This document shows positions 57,320 through 64,000 of a DNA stretch of 64,000 nucleotides, piece after piece. Numbering within the stretch: the stretch's first letter is position 1; each line of letters starts with the position of its first letter. This stretch comes from Nomia melanderi (Eukaryota > Arthropoda > Insecta > Hymenoptera > Halictidae). The stretch covers positions 26,321,160 to 26,385,159 of the forward strand of contig NC_134999.1 of NCBI RefSeq assembly GCF_051020985.1, given 5' to 3'. Both the position numbers and the translations under genes were made by a program. The notes beneath the pieces are model-generated. The model was not told where the DNA came from. It saw nothing but the letters and a program-made list of their open reading frames with translations, and did no database searches.

Positions 57320-57846
57320 TATATCCGTGTTACTGATATTTGTCTCAGGCTTTTTATTACTTGTTCTGAAAGATAATTACATAAACACTTCGGACTAAGA
57401 TACAATGCCAGATTGATCTTAACCGTTTCTTCACCCTGCAATCAACAGAGGAAGTGCAACATGTGTATCAATATGATTAAAAATTTCGCATGAATAATGT
57501 GGAACAGTCTCCCTCGGATAGCAAATATTGTTGCCTGACCCACGCCAAAACCTTTCAATGTCATGGTTTCACGTATGCGTGCATGTTAATGCATACAGGT
57601 GATCAGCAAACACGAACAGCTGTTACGGCTGCTGGTGCTTTGCATATAGCCACCTAACGTCTGGTGTCGAAGATTCTAGCACAAAAGGGTTGATGTTGCA
57701 TTATTAAATCTCCTTCAAATAATCGTATGCAATTGTATGCAATCATATGCAACAACGAAGGATGGAGCACGTTTATAATCGTTTTATTGGGAACATTTGT
57801 TACTTTTCTGATTACTAATAGTTAGCACATTGCGTACCGGCTAATT

Positions 57847-57965
57847 TTAACCAGTTAATTGCGTTTAACGAGTATACACGTCATCTTAAAACTCTAAGTG
57901 ATGCTAACCTTATTCAATGATACTGTATGTACCATATGTGGTACACGTGGCACGGAATCTAATCT
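57847..57965 (-). mobile_element. Chimeric remnant: M3 end fused to an M7 piece
   Basis: TTAACCAGTTAATTGCG, then GAGTATACACGTCATCTTAA and ACTCTAAGTGATGCTAACC, is the right third of M3 in reverse. After about 57925 the sequence becomes TGTACCATATGTGGTACACG and GTGGCACGG, matching M7 (44091-44172). Both are truncated at the junction. Confidence 0.55.
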
Positions 57966-58343
57966 ATTTGTTACCAATAGTTTCAGTGGCAGTCTTTCTG
58001 ATTACAATATTTTATTAACTTGAATTTAAGTGTCACGGGTCTTTGCAAAAATTCAGTCGAAAATTTCCAAACAGCGCGGTGGCTTTCATTCGTTTCAGCT
58101 CAGAAATTTAATTACGCTTTTCAATTTTCACGTAAAAAAATTGTAAGTGATGCAATAGATCCATTTTTCCCCTTCTAAGCATGCAATAAAGAAGATAAAA
58201 ATAAATAATTAAAAGGAAGACAGATAAGTAAGCCCAAGTTGATCCTACTAACCTAGGTTGACACTTTTAAGTAATGTAACGGAGCAGCGCGTCATGCAAA
58301 CAATTATGTAAAACATATCGTCTTCACAGAATACAAATAATAC

Positions 58344-58564
58344 TTAGCACTAAAACTACCAGACGAGTCAAACTGAACTTCAGAATTTTTATTTTTCAAG
58401 TATTTAATTTATGAAGGCGTTTTTGCGAAAGATTTTCAATTAAATTCATGTATTTGCACAGATACAAGATTAAGCACCTTTCGAATCTCAAGAAACATAT
58501 TGTTCTAATTTTAATAAAACATTGGAAATAAGTTGCTCTAATTGCTCGGTAATTTTAGTGTTAA
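58344..58564 (-). mobile_element. M5 TTAA MITE, reverse copy
   Basis: It starts TTAGCACTAAAACTACC and ends GGTAATTTTAGTGTTAA. Compared with 53024-53248 the interior is reversed: TTTGCGAAAGATTTTCAATT and TTCGAATCTCAAGAAACATA are complements of blocks there. 221 bp, the same length, with moderate divergence. Confidence 0.85.
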
Positions 58565-59902
58565 GAACAGAAATCTCTTCTTCTTCTTGCACATTGTACC
58601 ATACGTTACAATATTAGATATAAGTACAGATAAATGTAATATACTCTTCTTTATACCAAATATGAAATATTCGTTGTTACGAATATGTAAAGGTAGTAGC
58701 GAATATGTTAAATATATCCAGAATTTATTCGAAATAGGATGAAAAATTGTATTTTAAATATGGTGTAAATTATTTCTAGAGATGAGCATCGAAAAAGAAA
58801 ATTCAGTAATAAATATGGAGAATTTGGAAATTCAGAAACGTATTTGATTGGCCCAAAAGTATCGTTGAAATTTTAAATAACGTTTAAAGAAACATTTCAT
58901 TTCGTTGAATTAACCTTTAGTATAGTATTAATGAAAACAAACTACGAACATTCTGGTCTGAAAAAATTCATCAAGATCAACAGTAATCAATAACCCGCGA
59001 AATATTATTTGTACGCGGCCGTTATTGAAATTTTATAATTCTGGTTTCGCAGAGTATGCGTTCTCCGTGAATTCTGTTGGTGTAAACGAATAATATTAGA
59101 AAAAAAATCTGGTATAAGTTTTAGAAATATATGTTTGTTAAAAAATTATAATAACATCATTACAGAAAATAAAAGTAAATTTTATTCGATATCAATAAAT
59201 TCATATCGGGTAAGTTCGTATCGCGTATAAACAATATCGCGTGAATAGGATTATAATTTACCGCTTAAAAGGGAGACTCGCGTGAAAAAGTGTCGTATCA
59301 ACGGAAGGGCAGGTTGCTAGAGATTCAGAACTATAACAGTCAGCAACGAGACTCCATAAGCTCAAGAGCATTTCAAATTTACGTTTATACGTTTTTCTGT
59401 ATATTAATTTTATGGACTAAGGTCGCCACATAAACAAACTCCAAGCGCCAGTTAATAATACAGTCCACTTTAATTTTAATAAATAATTTGAAGTTATTTG
59501 GAGTTTGCACAGCTGTAGTACAGGACTAATGGAAGAAAAATTAGAAAAGTCAAATAGTGAATTAGGAACCGATCACACAGCGAAATAATGGCGGAATGCA
59601 ACGCCATCAGGATATCAAAAAATGAAAAGCTCTCTATGGAAATCAAAGTAATCTGCGAGAAGCACCTCGCATAAGCGTTTGATAATGCGCTTACAAACAA
59701 TGAAACAGAAACTGTTTGAATGGTGTTTCGGTAGGAAGCCGGGGCGCCAGTCGCAAAAAGTGTAGCAGAACGAACACGCGCGTGCCGATTTCACAACGAG
59801 TAACGAAGAATCGTTCAGGTATTAAGGCTGATCCGTATTCGCCGTCACGGCACGTTCATTCCGACCCTCTCGTAATACGCGATAGATATATACATGTATA
59901 AG

Positions 59903-60002
59903 CTTCGTTCGTTCGTTCGTTCGTTCGTTCGTTCGTTCGCTCGTTCGTTCGTTCGTTCGTTTGTTCGTTCGTTCGCTCGTTGCTTCGTTCGTTCGTACGT
60001 TC
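59903..60002. repeat. Tetranucleotide microsatellite (TTCG)n
   Basis: TTCG/CGTT units run nearly perfectly from 59903 to about 59990 with a few CTCG, TTTG and GCTT interruptions. The S/F/V/R-rich and T/N/E/R-rich ORFs through it on both strands are artefacts. Confidence 0.95.
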
Positions 60003-60090
60003 AGGAACGAGAAACCCTTCACTGGATTCTCCGAAGGATGACTGTTAATTTTAGCAGGAATTCGTGTAATTGCGTTTAACGGTCGAACTG

Positions 60091-60965
60091 AAATTTCCAA
60101 ACGAATCTTGAATACCTACGCGTGCTCGAGAAAAAGTTTAGAATGGACTAATGCCGATGATACTAATCGCACAATTGTACTTTCAACGCTGTCTGGACTT
60201 AGTTGGAAACGGAATTTAAAAGAGGTCGATGCAATACTGATTATTATAAGGATAGAAAATTCAGTTCATAATGAAGCAATTAGTAGTTTTTGTTTGAGAT
60301 TGTTGTTGTGATTTGAGATTCTTACAAAATTATTTACTTTATTGTCTATAGTCGTAAAACTAATTGAAAGATTTTGAAATGAATTTTGTAGACCAATGCG
60401 AACGAAAAAATTTAGAATGGACTAATGTCGATGATACTAATCGCACGATTGTACTTTCAACGCTGGTTGGAGTTAATTAGAAATGGAATTTAAAAGAGAT
60501 TGATGTAACATTGATTGTTATAAGAATAGAAAATTCACTTTCTAATGAAACAATTAGTATTTTTTGTTTGAGATTGTTACAAAGTTATTTACTTTCTTGA
60601 GTATATTTTTAAAAATATTTGTAATATTTCCAAATAAATTTTGAATACCTACCCGTACTCTAGAAAAAGTTTAGAATGGCTTAAGAAGACTGCGGATCTT
60701 TATTCAAATTCGAATTTGTAAAAACATAAATTAAAAAAATATAATTACGATGGAAAACGGGTTTCCGAAAAAAAAATACAAAACGAACTATATTTTAGCT
60801 ATTATATATATTTTTTCGTATTGTGTGTATTCTGTGCAACTTTGTGTCTTCCCCACAAATACATAAAAATCCGCAGTCTGATTGTAAGAATAGTAAACTC
60901 AATTCTTAATAAAACAGTTAACGTATTTTATTGATTTAATTTATCACAACTCTTATAATAATATA
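60091..60965. repeat. Three-copy tandem duplication of about 250-280 bp
   Basis: Copy 1 (from 60091), copy 2 (from about 60370) and copy 3 (from about 60622) share AAAGTTTAGAATGG-type blocks. Copies 1 and 2 also share GATGATACTAATCGCAC, TTGTACTTTCAACGCTG and ATAGAAAATTCA. Copy 3 lacks the middle part and has a MITE at 60687-60880 in its place. Divergence indicates old duplications. No coding frame is conserved among copies. Confidence 0.7.
60687..60880. mobile_element. MITE with CAGACTGCGG-type termini, copy 2
   Basis: The left end is AGACTGCGGATCTTTATTC and the right end, on the minus strand, CAGACTGCGGATTTTTATGT. 194 bp, AT-rich, no ORF. Isolated left termini of the same kind occur at 43700-43716. 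It interrupts the third tandem unit, with loss of host sequence at the junction. Confidence 0.65.
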
Positions 60966-61689
60966 ATAATCACGACTCTTATAATAATATTTAAGACAAT
61001 GCATAAAACAATATTTGAAAGAATGTACATAATAGTAAATATAACTGCAAAATTTCAAAGGGCTAGGTAACTAGAACGGACAAAAGTGGATAAATAAAAC
61101 TCAAACCAATCCGGCACGACATTTTAAAAACTACGCTTTTGAGAAAAAACGCTTTTAAAGTTGAAGAACATAATCCACCGTCCAGGTATGTATACGCATC
61201 TACTTTCAGCTCTGCATTTCGAAAACCAACTTACATTAAAAGCTCAGCCCCTTTACTAAATCCCGTTCAAGAATTTAATAATTCTAAAATTTCTCATATT
61301 TATACTAATAAAATAAGGCATCTCATTCTAGATTTAAAAACTGCGTACAAATTATAATACTTATCATTTCAATAAAACACCAGATCACCCCATAAACATA
61401 ATCAATGCCTGTTGTCTCATGCTTTGTTTATTTCGAAAATTACTTAAAAGTAAACAAACCTTTTTCAATGCCGAATGTATTCTCCTCGTTATTCATACAT
61501 TATCCTTCACTATCTAGACGTGTCTCGACGAACTCATTGAAACTAAAACCACAGTCAAAATCACGTATACAAATTACCTAAAAAACGTTACACAAGTACG
61601 CATATTTCCAAACCACCTAACCTAAAGATATCCCAGTTTTTACGTAAAAATAAAGCGGAAGTTTTCCGAAAATTCCAATTAAACTCTAA

Positions 61690-62215
61690 TTTCCATCGTA
61701 CACAGGGAGCGTGTTATCGGGTCGCTTAAATGGGCCATGGAAGTAGATCGCCGGGTCCGAAATCTAAACTAGGATCATCGAGGAGCCCGAAATCACGGTC
61801 GGCGTGTTCCGAGGGTCTCCAAAGTGTTAATTTAATTTGGCCGGATGGATGCACTCTTCCAGGCAGAGAAATCGCGGTTCGAGCAGGGAAACGCATGCAG
61901 CGGCCCGGAACTTGACCAAGTCATCGGGCGATGCTTCGCACGATTTAAATGCGAGTAAACGGGCACGGTAACCGTCGTTCAAGCCACTTCGACCATCACA
62001 GACCGAGAGCTGTTTCGTGGATTGCTCCTCGGGGAATATAATCGAAGACCGACTCGTAAGGGCCGTCTAGCGGAGATACCAAAGGGTTGTTTCCAAAGTG
62101 CACGGAAACGCGTGCCGGCACGCTGCATTGGTTGGCTCGTGGCTGCGCGACGCGACGTGACGCGATAGCAGGACACGTTTCTGCAAGCGACAGTCTAAAC
62201 CACGACAAATCAGTG
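61690..62215. promoter_or_regulatory. GC-rich island, candidate promoter or enhancer
   Basis: Dense GC sequence with CGCGACGCGACGTGACGCG near 62146 and an inverted CCAAT-like GCATTGGTTGGC near 62125. ORFs of 61-70 codons on both strands lack domains. No splice-bounded exon. It resembles a CpG-rich promoter region of a minus-strand transcript, but this is only compositional. Confidence 0.3.
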
Positions 62216-62380
62216 GGTTAACTTTTGTTTCGGCGAGGTAATTAATCTAATAAATGCTAAATTGAAGTTTGATACTTTCCGTTTGGATATTGTGAGCAAA
62301 AGTAGATTGAAAAATGTTTTGTGTAATTGAAATGTATTATGGAGTTATTAACTTGTCATTAAAAGTATTTTATTAACTGC

Positions 62381-62560
62381 TTGACCTACGATCGTGTTAG
62401 ATTCACGATGAAAATTTTGAACTGAATTTGAGAAATTTAAGTGTTATTTTCTTTTAAACATGAATTAAATATTACTTGTCTATTATCAATCGTTTACCTT
62501 TGCAGTAACCGCAGGCATAGAATAAGCATCAAAATATTTTCTTTTCTTATTTAGTAATTA
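62381..62560 (-). mobile_element. P3 TTAA MITE, truncated reverse copy
   Basis: TTGACCTACGATCGTGTTAG start, then AATTAAATATTACTTGTCTA, TTATCAATCGTTTACC and CATAGAATAAGCATCAAAAT, closest to the 21175 copy. The far end dissolves into AATTATAGT simple sequence near 62560. Confidence 0.6.
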
Positions 62561-62889
62561 TAGTAATTATAGTAATTATATTATAATTGAAATAAATTTA
62601 ACACATAATTTATAAATAAAGGAAATATAAATGACAAATTCTTATTCAAATTTAATTCATAGATTTATCAATGAAACATTCAATACTGTAACATATAATG
62701 AGTATTAATTAGTACGAAGAAAGTAGTAAGGCGTGATTATTTCATAAACGGCTTGTAAAACCAACGCGGAAGTTTGTTTTTTTCATTCTAGGAACTGAGA
62801 TAATGAAATAAAGATTATACAAAAGTAAGCTTGTTAATCGTGAAGATTTAGAGAATAAACTCCGAGTATCTATTTAAAATATGCCAAAC

Positions 62890-63060
62890 TACGTGTGCGA
62901 ACACCCGTCCAGATAGCCGTTTATGCAATCGTACGCGTGCACTTTACTCAGACACGCGAGTACGCACGGCTAAGTGTGTCAATGGCGCGTGAAGAATGGT
63001 GTCAGGGAAATAATCGGTTCCGCGGGAAAATAATGGCTGTTTTCGATGGCGCCAACGGGA
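62890..63060. other. GC-richer patch
   Basis: Sequence around CAGACACGCGAGTACGCACG and GTTCCGCGGGAAAATAATGG is richer than its flanks. No exon. The remaining 63060-63830 is AT-rich with nothing supportable. Confidence 0.25.
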
Positions 63061-63829
63061 ACTGATTTAACCTACTTCCTGCTCCAGTTCCGAGAATGTA
63101 TCTTTTTTGTTATTTGATACGTGACGATGTCAAATTTCTTCAATCTACTCGACTATATCGTTTGGCTACTCAATAAAGAGATCATTGTTAAATTATTGAA
63201 AATTGTTTGTAATTCTTTTCTTCGTACGTAATTAAGAAGGTATTCCATATATTAATGTGCTATGTGAGAGAAAATGTTATGATAACTTGAACAAATCGGA
63301 AGAGTAAAAAAATTGGCGCAAAGATATATAAAAATTAGACTTTCTTAGAATGAAATAAATTAAGTAATTAAATTTTATTTTATTTAATTATATATTTAAA
63401 TTATATTTAAATTATATATTTACATGGTTAACACGGAATATTGCTAGGACGAAATTGATAGTTAACCGTTACGGTTCCTTTGTTATACGTATATGTTTAC
63501 TATTTTCAATAGAGTACATATTTATATTAAAAAATTCCTCTTATTTATACATTTTGTTTGTAAAACGAAGAGATACTTTAGTTATTGAACAATTCACATA
63601 TTATGCCTTGTAGTTGATAACAATGAGAAAAGCTGAGTTTCCATATCCAAATATAGTATTCAAATTCGCTGTACAAAGCAAAGAAACAAAAGCGAGCTTA
63701 ACTCATCAAATATGCAACGATGCATTCTTAACTAACTGAACATCAATGCTTCAAGCTTCCCAACATCATCAATTACCATCAGTCAATATAAATAACAAAT
63801 AGCCGTCAAGCGATTTATCGATAGTTTCC

Positions 63830-64000
63830 GATCCCGATAACTTGAACCGGTCGACACAGAATTAATAAACGCAATTAGAGAAACAGAAACGCAGCGCCGC
63901 AAGTGGATACAAAATCCGAAGAGAATGGACGTCCTCCTAATCAAGCGAAATATTCCGCGCGGAGGTGCAGCACGATAGAGGCCGCGAGAGCATTTTAAGC
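63830..64000. other. Start of a GC-richer segment at the window edge
   Basis: GC content rises from about 63830 to the end (GCAGCGCCGCAAGTGG, GAGGCCGCGAGAGC). A feature probably continues beyond the window and cannot be judged. Confidence 0.3.

Noticed and set aside
59822..60100. Arg/Thr/Asn/Glu-rich minus ORF and Ser/Phe/Val/Arg-rich plus ORF
   Set aside because: Both are translations of the (TTCG)n microsatellite.
1..64000. CRISPR arrays, rRNA, bacterial operons or viral genes
   Set aside because: No spaced direct repeats of CRISPR type, no rRNA signature and no long ORFs; composition and splice signals are those of an animal genome.

Overview
This window looks like intergenic or intronic DNA from an insect, most likely a bee-like hymenopteran. 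It is AT-rich, with GC-rich islands of about 0.2-1 kb every few kilobases. It has no long open reading frame (the longest is 177 codons, in a non-repeated island), no operon-like layout, and many short TTAA-target transposon relics. The host identification is an inference from composition and repeat style, not from a named gene.

Protein-coding content is very small: three short exons. Two plus-strand segments at 43.58 kb and 47.23 kb look like duplicated alternative first coding exons. Each has an ATG with an in-frame stop 36-39 nt upstream, similar N-terminal peptides starting MYSDTL and MYFDTL, a shared 5' leader, and a phase-1 donor (GTGAGT or GTAAGT). The common downstream exon is not recognisable here and probably lies beyond 64 kb. 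On the minus strand, 29646-29708 is a 63-nt exon with a branch-point-like motif, pyrimidine tract, AG acceptor and perfect GTAAGT donor, so a second gene with long introns probably crosses the window in the opposite direction. I recognise neither gene.

The rest is a layered set of non-autonomous DNA transposons. I separate them by internal sequence. P1, P2, P3, M1, M2, M3, M5, M6 and M7 all sit between TTAA tetranucleotides and have CCC/CAC-type termini, as in the piggyBac superfamily. M8 and M9 are other inverted-repeat elements. Two mariner-like MITEs flanked by TA, one hAT-like MITE, a CAGACTGCGG-type MITE, several large foldback elements and a possible solo LTR also occur. Many insertions are nested or joined through one shared TTAA (1265-2160, 7541-8087, 10807-11957, 23360-23880, 52954-53390), so the order of insertion can be read from sequence.

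GC-rich islands (near 4.2, 7.0, 10.4, 13.4, 14.6, 16.2, 22.8, 24.6, 26.1, 28.0, 36.9, 48.3, 50.4, 52.5, 53.9, 61.9 and 63.9 kb) carry octamer, GATA or homeodomain-like motifs without convincing exons. They are the best candidates for conserved non-coding regulatory DNA. Tandem repeats lie at 4.8, 12.1, 32.0, 35.9, 40.9 and 60.1 kb, and microsatellites at 17.5 and 59.9 kb. No tRNA, rRNA, CRISPR or intact transposase gene was found.
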